Shown in pieces: positions 22,774 through 32,466 of a stretch of 64,000 nt of DNA. The stretch is from NCBI RefSeq assembly GCF_020080835.1, contig NC_058162.1, positions 1,488,001 to 1,552,000 on the forward strand. The letters run 5' to 3'. Under the pieces are notes generated by a model. The model saw nothing but the letters and a program-made list of their open reading frames with translations, was not told the origin of the DNA and ran no database searches. Each line of letters begins with the position of its first letter. The stretch's first letter is position 1. The DNA comes from Cotesia glomerata. Its lineage: Eukaryota; Arthropoda; Insecta; Hymenoptera; Braconidae. The translations under genes were made by a program, and so were the position numbers.

Positions 22774-24571
22774 TCAGCATAAATCTTCATCTGTTGATAT
22801 TATGTCAACAGCAGTTGTTCCATGATGCTTAGTAACTTTAGTATTTGGCAAAAAATACGGTGGTATTTCCATTGGATTATCATCTGCCAATGGTTGCATA
22901 CCACTCGGTGGAACTTTACGTCAGTGACCAAAAAGTTCTGTATTTTCTTCGTTGTCAATTGACTGATATCCCTGCTGTAAAATTTTAATTCATATTAATT
23001 AATAATAAATTGTAACTAGTATAATAAATAAAATTAGCAACTATAAATAAACAAAATTTTGCTTTATTAAATAATGACTTTTGTTAAAATGCACTGTAAT
23101 TTCTTAACTATTGACGTTTTTAAAGATATAAGCTCATCCCGATGTTACACTCACCAAGAGCTTTCATTTGAGTACCTACATGCATTTTGACATATTTTTC
23201 ATATATATACATATATATTATATACAAATATATGAAATATATGAAAAATTGATGTGGGTACTCAAATGAAAGGTCTTGATAAGTGTAACATCAGGATGAG
23301 CTTATATCTTTAAAAATGTCAATAGTTCACAAGATATTTGTTAAATTGCATCGTACTTTCTTAAATATTGACATTTTTAAAGATATAAGCTCATCCCGAT
23401 GTTACACTCATCAAGAGCTTTCATTTAAGTACCCACATGCATTTTTGATATATTTTTCATATATACATATATATAAAATATATAAATATATGAAAAAATG
23501 ATGTGGGTACTCAAATGAAAGGTCTTGATAAATGTAACATTGGGATGAGCTTATATCTTTAAAAATGTCAATAGTTCACAAGATACAAGGTTATTTCTCA
23601 ATTATGTTAAATTGCACTGTACTTTCTCAACTATTGTCATTTTTAAAGATATAAGCTCATCCCGATGATACACTCATCAAGAGCTTTCATTTGAATACCC
23701 ACATGTATTTTGATATATTTTTCATATATACTTATATATATAATATATATAAATATATGAAAAATTGATGTGGGTACTTAAATGAAAGCTCTTGATGAGA
23801 GTAACATCAGGATGAGCTTATATCTTTGAAAATGTCAATAGTTCACGAGATAGAAGGTAATTTCTTAATTAAGTTTCTAGAGGTAGAGCATTTTCGAATG
23901 CAGCTTAAATACTTATCATCATAAATTGACTATTGGTAAGAATGATATGATAGATAAATCATGTAAAAAAATAATAAGTCCTTACTCTTCTTTGTCGTCC
24001 ACCAAACCCTTCGTCAAGCAATTCCGTTTCCCAATCATCTTCTCCTTCTTCACCTGGATCAAAATTATAAAGAGGCATTAATTTATGCCGCAATCGTTCC
24101 AATTTACGTCGTCGTGATATAATTAATACCTAACAAAAAAAAATAAAATAAAACTACTATTAATATCATACCTCCATGCACAATCATATCATTACAGTTT
24201 TTTAATAAATAATTATTATTTTTGACAATTATTATTAGTACCACAGCTGACAGTATTATAACGAAAATAATAACTCCAAGAGGTACAAATATATATTCCA
24301 CTCCATCAGGTGGACCAAAATCATCAAAAGGTTTCTCAGTAGTTGTTGAAGTTGGTGGATTACAAATTTTTGACGTCTTATTTAATTTTTGTTCATTATT
24401 AGTTTCAGGTGATTGAAAAGCTACCACTGATGATGACAGTGTGTCATTATTAATAAAAAAATCCGTGTAATTTTCTGAACTTCCATTGTACATGATTCTA
24501 TTGATATCAATTGTTGTTTCTTCCAGATGATTTAGTAAGAATGTTGTTAGCAATGAATTGTTAGTATCCAT
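22774..24571 (-). CDS. C3orf18/SMIM29-type single-pass membrane protein with in-frame TGA
   Basis: Function of this family is unknown. Exons (minus): 24571-24242, 24129-23986, 22974-22774, all phase 0. Residues 1-91 carry four N-glycosylation sequons (NGS, NYT, NDT, NKT) and no clear signal peptide. One membrane span (VEYIFVPLGVIIFVIILSAV) runs into VLIISRRRKLERLRHKLMPL then YNFDPGEE, the family hallmark. The last exon reads QGYQSIDNEENTELFGH, then TGA (22923-22921), then stays open for 48 codons (RKVPPSGMQPLADDNPMEIP...VDIISTDEDLC) to a second TGA at 22774-22776. The protein is 175 aa if the first stop is used and 224 aa if read through. The first donor (GCTGTG|GTACTA) is weak but is the only one that keeps frame and gives a normal membrane-juxtamembrane join. 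Head to head with Rad54. Confidence 0.75.
23038..23932. mobile_element. Family H hairpin element, three tandem hairpins
   Basis: Three inverted-repeat units (about 23108-23330, 23366-23577, 23631-23847). In each, GATATAAGCTCATCCCGATG and its complement close a stem that also includes GAGTACCCACAT / ATGTGGGTACTC, around an AT-microsatellite loop. It lies in the 1-kb second intron of the membrane-protein gene. Common outer flanks (TTTTGCTTTATTAAATAATGA on the left, GAATGCAGC-TAAATACTTAT on the right) recur at 54066-54930 and 60545-61198. Confidence 0.75.
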
Positions 24572-25106
24572 GACCTTGTTAATTTACTTCACAGCATTCA
24601 TTTTTGTTGATTCTATTAGTTGTTATTGTTATGTCAATAATGAAGCATTTAAAAACAATGACACTTTAACTTACTTATAAGTTTTTGACGATGTTATTGT
24701 ATTATATAAATATTAATTCTGAATTTATTCAAATTGTATACATTGCATTGTATATCTTGCGTTTTATTTGTACAACTATACACTCTCAGATGTATTGTTT
24801 TGATACATGCTGTTTTTTGACATTTACTAAGATTAATCAATTTGAAATGTACATTGTAATTAAAAAATTAATTTAACAATTGTTGTGTAAAAATTTTATG
24901 CGCTAAGACCTTGAAATATAAGACACAGATTAGCAAGTTATAAGTCCGCTTTTTTTTTTTTTTTTTTTTTTTTCGGAGTGGCTATTGACACCATCTCGCA
25001 TGCTTTTAAAGTCACGGGACATTACTAGAAAATCACCAAATTTACTATATATCGGCCGTGAATTTAAGAATTGACAGGTGAAACACGGAATTTCGTCTAT
25101 TTTATC

Positions 25107-25310
25107 ATAACACTGAAGTTAACAAACGTTGGAAAATTTTTTTATTACTTTAGCAATTAAATTATTATGAAAAAATTTAATTAAAAAATTTCACATATAA
25201 AAGTAAAAAAAATTATTAGTTGAAATTTTTAGAAGCATTTTTTTTTATTGTAATTGATTTGTTATAAAATTAATAAAAAATTGACAGCTCTCAGCTGACT
25301 TCAGTATCAT
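25107..25310 (+). mobile_element. Family C MITE-like element
   Basis: Starts ATAACACTGAAGTTAAC and ends TTGACAGCTCTCAGCTGACT followed by TCAGTATCAT. Flanks tattttatc (25098-25106) and aattttatc (25311-25319) match at 8 of 9. The interior shows the C pattern GTAATTGATTTGTTATAAAAT. Confidence 0.7.
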
Positions 25311-25442
25311 AATTTTATCTCCTGCTACACTTTAGATTTAAAAATTTACAATTGCATTTTAATTTCACTAAAAATAAACTCCAGAAATTTTGGTCTTGTC
25401 ACCGCACATAAATATATAAATACAATTAAATGATAATTATTA

Positions 25443-25602
25443 ATGAAAATTAACTTAGCAGATATTTAAGAATTTTTTAACAAATTATGTAGAAATTTTA
25501 AAAAACTAAAAATGCAATTTTTTTAAAAATAATTTCTTAGAACAAATTTGTTTGTTAAATAAAACTAATAAATTGTCTAGTGACTGCTAACTTTAATATC
25601 AT
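25443..25602 (+). mobile_element. Family A MITE-like element with perfect 9-bp target duplication
   Basis: 160 bp, from ATGAAAATTAACTTAGCAG to GACTGCTAACTTTAATATCAT-type end. Both flanks are taattatta (25434-25442 and 25603-25611). An internal deletion relative to longer copies removes part of the middle. Confidence 0.85.
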
Positions 25603-25760
25603 TAATTATTAAAAATATCAAAAACTAACAACACTTTGCGGGAATATTTAAAAAAACTTTACTAGTAAAATTATACTGCACGCCACTAGTGGAGAAAATT
25701 TGAACTATTTTTAATACTCTCGAAACATAACCAATATATTTCAAAAATACACCACAGTAT

Positions 25761-25770
25761 TTTCCCGCGA
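25761..25770 (+). promoter_or_regulatory. E2F-like site upstream of Rad54
   Basis: TTTCCCGCGA within a longer TTTTCCCGCGATTTT, about 180 bp upstream of the Rad54 start codon. It matches the E2F consensus. Recombination genes are classical E2F targets, so S-phase control is likely, by inference. Confidence 0.45.
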
Positions 25771-25946
25771 TTTTGTTTACTTAGATACAGTTGGTTGACG
25801 TAAACAACAACAACAACTACAACAAGCACCATAAATAAAGTTGTTATGTTAAATTCAAGATTTAATTTTCTACGATGAACTTACTACGATAAATATATCT
25901 TAATTGTTTAGTGTTCGTTAAAAAACAGATATAAATAAAAGTGACA

Positions 25947-28900
25947 ATGGTTAGTTAAAAATTAAATTAATGTTTGTGTCAATGGAAAACTAATAAATGT
26001 TATAAACTTTTATGACATTTAAGTTAGCAGTCGCTAGAGAATTTTAAGATTTTTTTTTAACAAACAAATTTGTTAAAAAAAATTACTCCTAAAAAATTGC
26101 ATTTTTTGCAAAATTGCATTTAAATAAAAAATTCTAAAAATTATTAAATATCTGCTAAATTTATTTTCATTAAACTTTTCAGAGGCGATCATCCGCGCCT
26201 AGTCAATCTGGGAAACGTCCTTTATTTCCAGATATCGAGAATTATTCGCCGATAACTAATGTCAATAATTCTAATAAGCCGAAAGAAGATTCTTCTGTAG
26301 CTCTTCACCGAGAGAAAAGATTGAAAACATTGAAATTTAAACCTATTCTTATTCCTGAGCGTAAAGCTTTACAGCTGAATTCAAATGATGTTACAACTAC
26401 CAAAGAAGTTATATCAGACCATGTAAGTTCATAAAAATAAGCTGAATCTAAGACAAAAATTTTAATTATTAAATTAACAGATATCTTACAATTTTTATTA
26501 TTAAAAAAATTACAATTACAATTTTTTTAAGTCTTTTTTGATTAATAAAAATTATTAAAAAAATTTTTTAATATCTGCTGATTTTAGGATCAATAACAAA
26601 AATACTTCATTTTTTTTTTCTTTATTTATTTTTAGGAAGAGAAAATTCGTAAAATGCTTAGTAAACCTTTTAAAATTCCTATCCCTGGTTACGAATTATC
26701 AGGTCGATTTTTAGGAGCTAAGTTCTCAGGTCCTCGCAGAGCATTACACGATCCTAATGCAGCAAATGCTTTGGTAGTTTATGCTCCTCCTGAATTATCT
26801 GAGCACGAGCGACTTAAAATTGACGAGTAAGTAGATAAATATTTATTTTATAATAATACTCGTTAGCTAACGTTCTTAATTTTCAGATTTTTGTTTTATT
26901 CATCAAATTACAATTAAAAAATATTTCTTTTGAATTGCACTTAAAATTTTTCAAATTTTTTACAAATGAATTTTTTTTTTATTTTTTTTTAATAAAATAA
27001 ATTCTAATAATTTTTAAATGTCGACTAACTTAATTTTCATTATTTTATCGATGATTATATATTATACATTACTACAAAAAAAAATATATTTGTTGCAGGA
27101 GCAAACAATTGGTACACGTGGTCGTTGATCCTCTCCTTTGTAATATTTTAAGACCTCATCAGAGAGAAGGAGTTAAATTTATGTACGAGTGCGTAACAGG
27201 AGTGCGAATCGAAGATGCCTTTGGGTGCATTATGGCTGATGAAATGGGTCTTGGAAAAACTCTCCAGTGTATAACTCTCTTATGGACTTTATTGAAACAA
27301 GGTCCCGAAGCTAAACCACTGATTGAAAAAGCAATAATTGTAGCACCCAGTTCACTGGTTAAGAATTGGTACAATGAAATTTTCAAATGGTTGGGAAACC
27401 GTGTTCGACCTCTGGCTATCGATGGTGGAAGCAAAAATGACATTGATACTAAACTTGTTGGATTTATGAAAACTTATGGCAGACGGTGTGTAAATCCTAT
27501 CTTAATAATCAGCTACGAAACATTCCGTCTTCATTCTCACGTTCTCCATAACGATGAAGTCGGACTTGTTCTCTGTGATGAAGGACATCGATTAAAAAAT
27601 TCCGAAAATCTAACGTATCAATCTTTGATGGGTCTGAAAGCTAAACGACGTGTTTTACTCAGTGGAACTCCAATTCAAAATGATTTATTGGAGTACTTTT
27701 CACTGGTACACTTTGTAAATCAAGGCTTGCTTGGCACAGCTCAAGAATTTAGGAAGAAATTTGAAAATCCTATTTTACGTGGTCAAGATGCCGCTGCTAC
27801 CGATTCAGAAAGAGCTGTGGCTCAAGAAAGACTTAATGAATTAGTTACTATTGTTAACAAATGTTTGATCAGAAGAACAAGTGCCTTGTTATCTAAATAT
27901 TTACCTATTAAATATGAACTTGTTGTTTGTATCAAGATGACTGAGTTACAGACACAGCTTTATAAAAACTTTATCAACAGTGATTCTATTAAAAGATCAA
28001 TGCAAAGTAAGCTTATTTATTAATTATTAATTATTGATATTCGTAAAAAATTTAATATTGCTTTTTTAATTGATAATGTATTTTTTTTTTTTTTTTATTT
28101 AGATCATGAAAGTGAAAAAAAGAAAGGTGGTGGTACACTTTCAGCTCTCTCAGCTATTACTTTACTGAAGAAATTGTGCAATCATCCTGATCTTGTCTAC
28201 GAAAAAATTATGGAAAATTCTGAAGGGTTTGAAGGAGCATCAAAGTTACTTCCTTCTAATTACAGTACCAAGTAAGTCGTTAAATTGATTATTTAATTAA
28301 AAAAAAAATATGGTAATTATTTACAAGTAGGATCAACTTCATTTTGGGCCATAACTAAGTGAAAAAGTAATATTTAAAAATTTTTTTCTGCTTGTTTTTA
28401 CGGAACATTTATGATAAAAAATATCGTGAAAGAAAAATAAAGATAGTAATAATATATATAAATAAAGATAATAATAATAGCATTTGTCTTTAAAATATGG
28501 AAAAAATATTGATGAAAATTAATTTAGCATATATTCCATAATTTTAAGAATTTTATAACAAATAAACTATGGCAAAAAAAATTAGAAAACAAAATTCACC
28601 TGTAGAAATTTAAAAAAATTAAAAATGCAATTTTTTTAAAATAATTTTTTGAAACAAATTTTTTTGTTAAATAAAATTAAAAAATTGTGAAGTAACTGCT
28701 AACTTTAATGTCATAAAATATTGGCTTTCATGTTTTTAGATAAAGTTTCTATTTTATATTTTTTTGAAATATATTTTTTTTTTTAAATACATAAAAAAAA
28801 CAAACAATTTAAAAAAAAAAATTGGTCAATTTGATCAAAAAAAAAAATTTGGTAACCGTCTCTTTTTTCTCATGCAAAAATTTCTCGCGACAAAAATTGT

Positions 28901-29987
28901 TAGTCATGTTAATATTTTCTTTTAGAAATAATTGTACTTAATTGTAAATAATTGTGAAAAATGTTGGCGGGATTAATAAAGGCGGGGAGCCAAAAAATTC
29001 ATCAGAAAAAAAATTTTCTATGACCCAGAATAATTAATTACTAAAAATATGAACTTCATATTATTATTGATATATTTTCAGGGATGTAATGCCAGAATTA
29101 TCAGGAAAATTGATGGTCCTCGATTGTCTGTTAGCTTCAATAAAATCTACGACATCTGATAAAATAGTATTGGTATCAAATTACACTCAAACTCTTGATC
29201 TTTTTGAAAAACTTTCACGCAAAAGACAATACAAATATGTACGTCTTGACGGTACGATGACGATTAAAAAACGATCAAAAGTAGTTGATAGTTTTAATAA
29301 TCCTGAGAGCGGAGACTTCATTTTTATGTTGAGTTCCAAAGCCGGAGGTTGTGGTTTGAATTTAATTGGAGCAAATCGATTAGTTATGTTTGATCCTGAT
29401 TGGAATCCTGCTAACGATGATCAAGCTATGGCACGAGTTTGGCGAGATGGCCAAAAGAAACCTTGCTTTGTTTACCGGTTTCTGAGTGTAAGCATTTATT
29501 TAAATTTATTATTCCATATTTATTTATTTATTTATTTATTTAATTTAATTTAATTATATTTATTTAGACTGGAACAATTGAAGAAAAAATTTTCCAAAGG
29601 CAAGCTCATAAAAAAGCACTGAGTTCAACCGTTGTTGATCAAGAAGATGATGTTTGTCGGCACTTTACCCTCAATGATCTCCGAGATCTTTTCAAGCTTG
29701 AAGAAAATACTGTTTCCGACACGCATTCTAAATTCAAGTGCAAACGATGTGTGGCTGGTGTTGAAGTAAAAGGACCTCCAGAGCAATCTGATTGTAATTC
29801 AGACTTGGCAGACTGGCGTCATGCTCACAATTCCCGAAATCTTCCGGATATACCGCTAAAACATTGCTGGTCTAGTGGAGTTTCATTTGCGTTTCATCAT
29901 CGCTCGACTGAACAAGTTAAAGAGAAAAAAGAAATTGAAGAAAAGCCTGAGGAAGTTAATATGGATACAGAAGTAGATTCAGAATAA
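25947..29987 (+). CDS. Rad54: Rad54 homologous-recombination DNA translocase
   Basis: Snf2-family dsDNA translocase that works with Rad51 in strand invasion (okra in Drosophila). Exons: 25947-25949, 26183-26422, 26636-26826, 27099-28006, 28103-28271, 29082-29487, 29568-29987; 778 aa, near the usual 750-800. The first coding exon is only ATG, spliced (ATG|GTTAGT) to AGGCGATCATCC, which gives the conserved MRRS.APSQ start. Helicase motifs: ADEMGLGKTLQ (Walker A, about residue 190-200), CDEGHRLKN, LLSGTPIQNDLLEY, then in the C-terminal lobe VRLDGTMTIKKR, SSKAGGCGLNLIGANRLVMF, DPDWNPANDDQAMARVWRDG. The C-terminus has the Rad54-specific CKRC and DWRHAHNS region. Introns carry A, B and G repeats. 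Identification is secure. Confidence 0.98.
26012..26170 (-). mobile_element. Family A element abutting the Rad54 exon 2 acceptor
   Basis: 159 bp, ATGACATTTAAGTTAGCAG to the complement of ATGAAAATAAATTTAGCAG. Flanks are identical: taaactttt at 26003-26011 and 26171-26179. The right-hand duplicate is itself the pyrimidine tract of the splice acceptor (taaacttttCAG, exon from 26183). Confidence 0.9.
26866..27040 (-). mobile_element. Family B element, left end worn (Rad54 intron)
   Basis: Interior TTGAATTGCACTTAAAATTT and the right end AAATGTCGACTAACTTAATT followed by TTCAT are clear. The left terminus is degraded, so its boundary is approximate. Confidence 0.55.
28312..28900 (+). mobile_element. 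Family G element, interrupted by a family A element (Rad54 intron)
   Basis: The left end GGTAATTATTTACAAGTAGG and following sequence align with the complete copy at 47792-48221 in the vinculin gene. The alignment continues on both sides of the A insertion at 28512-28714. The right terminus is not recognisable. Confidence 0.6.
28512..28714 (+). mobile_element. Family A element with perfect 9-bp target duplication
   Basis: 203 bp, ATGAAAATTAATTTAGCAT to CTGCTAACTTTAATGTCAT. Flanks are aaaatattg on both sides (28503-28511, 28715-28723). The same target occurs once, uninterrupted, as aaaatgttg at 47970-47978 in the other copy of the host element. Confidence 0.92.
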
Positions 29988-31040
29988 TTTATATAAATAT
30001 ATTTGTTTATTATAATTGACTGAGAAAGCTGGTTGTCTTTCTATCATAAGTTTTTAATTTTATAATTAAAAAAAAAAAAATAATTAAAATAACAATCTAT
30101 TTTCTATAAAATTTTTTCTTTTAATACTCTTATTAATATAAATAATAATTATCTTCATAACTAGCTTAATTAGAAAAAAATATGAAAAATTTCGCTAGAT
30201 TTTTATTAATTTTATGGATCAATGTCCTTGACAATGTCTTTTAACGGATCTATAGTCCAACTTTACATGCATTAATTAAATAATTGTTAACATGCGATAG
30301 CTCATAAATGTTTAAGTAAAAGTTAGAAGACAAAGATCGATATTTATTGCCTAAAAAAAAATATTTTCTTTAGATAAAAAAATTTATTTTAATAAATTAA
30401 TTTATGATTTTAAAATTCTCTAAAATATTTTAATTTTTTAATAAGATATTTATTTTATTTTTTACTAGATAATATTTTTTTTTGTGTAAATAATTTATCT
30501 ATAATTTACGACTTTAAAATTAAAATTCGCAATCACAATTTTTTAATTTTATAACAAAAAAATTATTTAAACAAAATTGCATTTTTTATATTTTAAAATT
30601 TCTACATGTCAATTTTTTTTGCCATAATTTATTTGTTATAAAATTAAAAAAATTATTTTTAAAAAATTGCATTTTTTATTTTTTAAAATTTCTACGTCAA
30701 TTTTTTTTGTCATAATTTATTTGATATAGAATTGAAAAAAAATATTAAATAAATTTTAATCTAAAATTAAGTTATATAAAAGAGACATATAAGCATCAGA
30801 GTAGATAATAATTAATACAATTATTTAAAAGCCTTGTAAATTCCAATAGATAATGTTTTCATAATGTTTAGTAGCTAGTATAATTTTTACACACAAAGTT
30901 TCTCTTCCCCCATTTAGATTGTAGTGTCCGTATGTACGAAATACAAGTACAAGTAAAAGGCAACAAAAAAAAAAACAGAAAATAAAAAAGGAGAGAAACG
31001 ATGATTAAAGCGAGAAAAAGAATAAAATCGGGGAGAGTTG

Positions 31041-31075
31041 GTCACGTGACACAAAATACTAGCAGCTGATTGGCC
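31041..31075. promoter_or_regulatory. GTCACGTGAC palindrome and inverted CCAAT box
   Basis: A perfect 10-bp palindrome GTCACGTGAC (31041-31050), as bound by bHLH-zip factors of the USF/TFE type, is followed by CTGATTGGCC (31066-31075), an inverted CCAAT box. Spacing and composition suggest a core promoter region, probably of the su(s)-like gene. The assignment is inferred. Confidence 0.4.
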
Positions 31076-31892
31076 GGAAAGTCGGTTACCATCTCTCCTC
31101 AGATGTAGAAAGACGCTTGCTCACCTTCTAAACGAGTGTTGGCCTCAGAATAGTTCCAGATGTGGCCATGTTTAGTTAATATTTGAAGTTTCTCTTATTA
31201 ATCAAATCGATAATAAAAAAATTCAACTGACTTGCTGCGACCGCCATTGAAACTGTAAAAATAACATAACTCCATCGTATCAACAGAGAAAATAACAAAT
31301 AATCCGTCGATCATACCTTTATCGCTTGCCCACTAAACAAAAAATACATACAGATAACCTTTATGATTTTTAAATTACGCGTTTGTTTAATTATCTCGTT
31401 GTTCAATTAACATTCACACTCGGAGGACGCTGCCTTTAAGTTAAACCAATTAATTGCAAAGCAAAAATAATTATTAAATATTATTTAGGTAGAAGTTCAA
31501 AGGGTAAGGGATACAACGTGAACACGCTTTTTTTAAAATTATTTCTTCGTGTTAATTAAATTAATTTCGGAAAATCGTGTCATAATTTCGAAGTAAGTAA
31601 TCTGAAAAGTAAAAAAAAAATTTAAAATAATTGTTATAAAAAAATCTAGATATAAAAAATAAATGTTAATTACGCGCGGGCGCGATGACATGACACAATA
31701 TATATACATACAGTATTTGGAGGACAAACATAACTTCACAGTAGCGACGTACATACATGTATACAATTGATAAATCACGTGATAAGAGAAGGAGACGTAT
31801 TTAAGTATAGAATAACGTAGCGCGCATACACGGCAAGTACCCAAGCCTTAACATTAACATTAACAACGTTCGACGAAATTGTGGTCGGCCAT

Positions 31893-31916
31893 GCCACGTC
31901 AGCCATTATGACGTAG
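31893..31916. promoter_or_regulatory. UPRE/CRE-like pair
   Basis: GCCACGTCAGC (31893-31903; complement contains TGACGTGG) and TGACGTAG (31909-31916) lie close together in a CpG-containing block upstream of the su(s)-like gene. They resemble bZIP (XBP1/ATF/CREB) sites. No functional evidence is available from sequence alone. Confidence 0.3.
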
Positions 31917-32466
31917 CTGCCACCCGTTATTCAGGATAAAGAAGACTTAAATATTATTTTAAAATCGATATTTTGATAGACAGTGTTATCAAAAAATTAA
32001 TTAAATTTTTATTAAGTAAATAAATGTAGTAAAGTGAGGAATTGAAGCGATACTCATTTAATATAAGTTAAATTCATATTTGTAGGAGAAAGAGGTAGAG
32101 GAGGGGAAGAAGAAAACTGAGGAGGGGAATATAGGACAGAAAAGAGAAGCAGTTGAAATACGAGAAGTATTTAATCCCGTGGACACTTTACTTGTCCATC
32201 GTTGGGTTTTCTTGTTCGTGTCATCGTCACCAGATCAACTAAAAGTTTTATAAATAATGATTAAATAACTCATGCGAGCATTAATTAATTTAAAGGCGCT
32301 CGAGTGTCTAGTCAATTGATCGAACGAGATTAATTACGCTTTTGATAGCGGATTTTTGGTAATTTATATTTAGAATTTAATTAAGGGCAGCATAGCTTGA
32401 TCGACGGAGGAAAACAAAGTTTTAATAATTATTATATATTTTATATTCAGAGTCGAGTAATCGAAT

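Larger units (their letters stand above)
24572..25946. promoter_or_regulatory. Shared upstream region of the membrane-protein gene and Rad54
   Basis: 1375 bp between divergent start codons. It contains a poly-T run near 24952-24973, a family C element (25107-25310), a family A element (25443-25602), a GCCACTAG motif (25682-25689) and an E2F-like site (25761-25770). Confidence 0.45.
29988..32466. other. Spacer and upstream region of su(s)-like gene
   Basis: Rad54 3' UTR, degenerate family A sequence (30510-30760, internally duplicated), then DNA with raised GC content from about 31.0 kb containing promoter-type motifs. An acceptor at 32449 (TATATTCAG) just before the first coding exon implies at least one upstream non-coding exon. 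Its position could not be fixed. Confidence 0.4.

Noticed and set aside
22921..22923. Selenocysteine codon
   Set aside because: Selenoprotein loss is reported for Hymenoptera, and I saw no SECIS-like structure downstream. Readthrough, polymorphism or error are more likely.
23038..23932. CRISPR-like repeat array
   Set aside because: Repeats are inverted hairpins in eukaryotic introns, not short direct repeats with unique spacers.
24160..24242. Donor GGAG|GTATGA as the end of exon 1 of the membrane-protein gene
   Set aside because: It looks stronger, but joining to exon 2 shifts the frame and gives an early stop in place of the conserved RRRKLERLRHKL segment.
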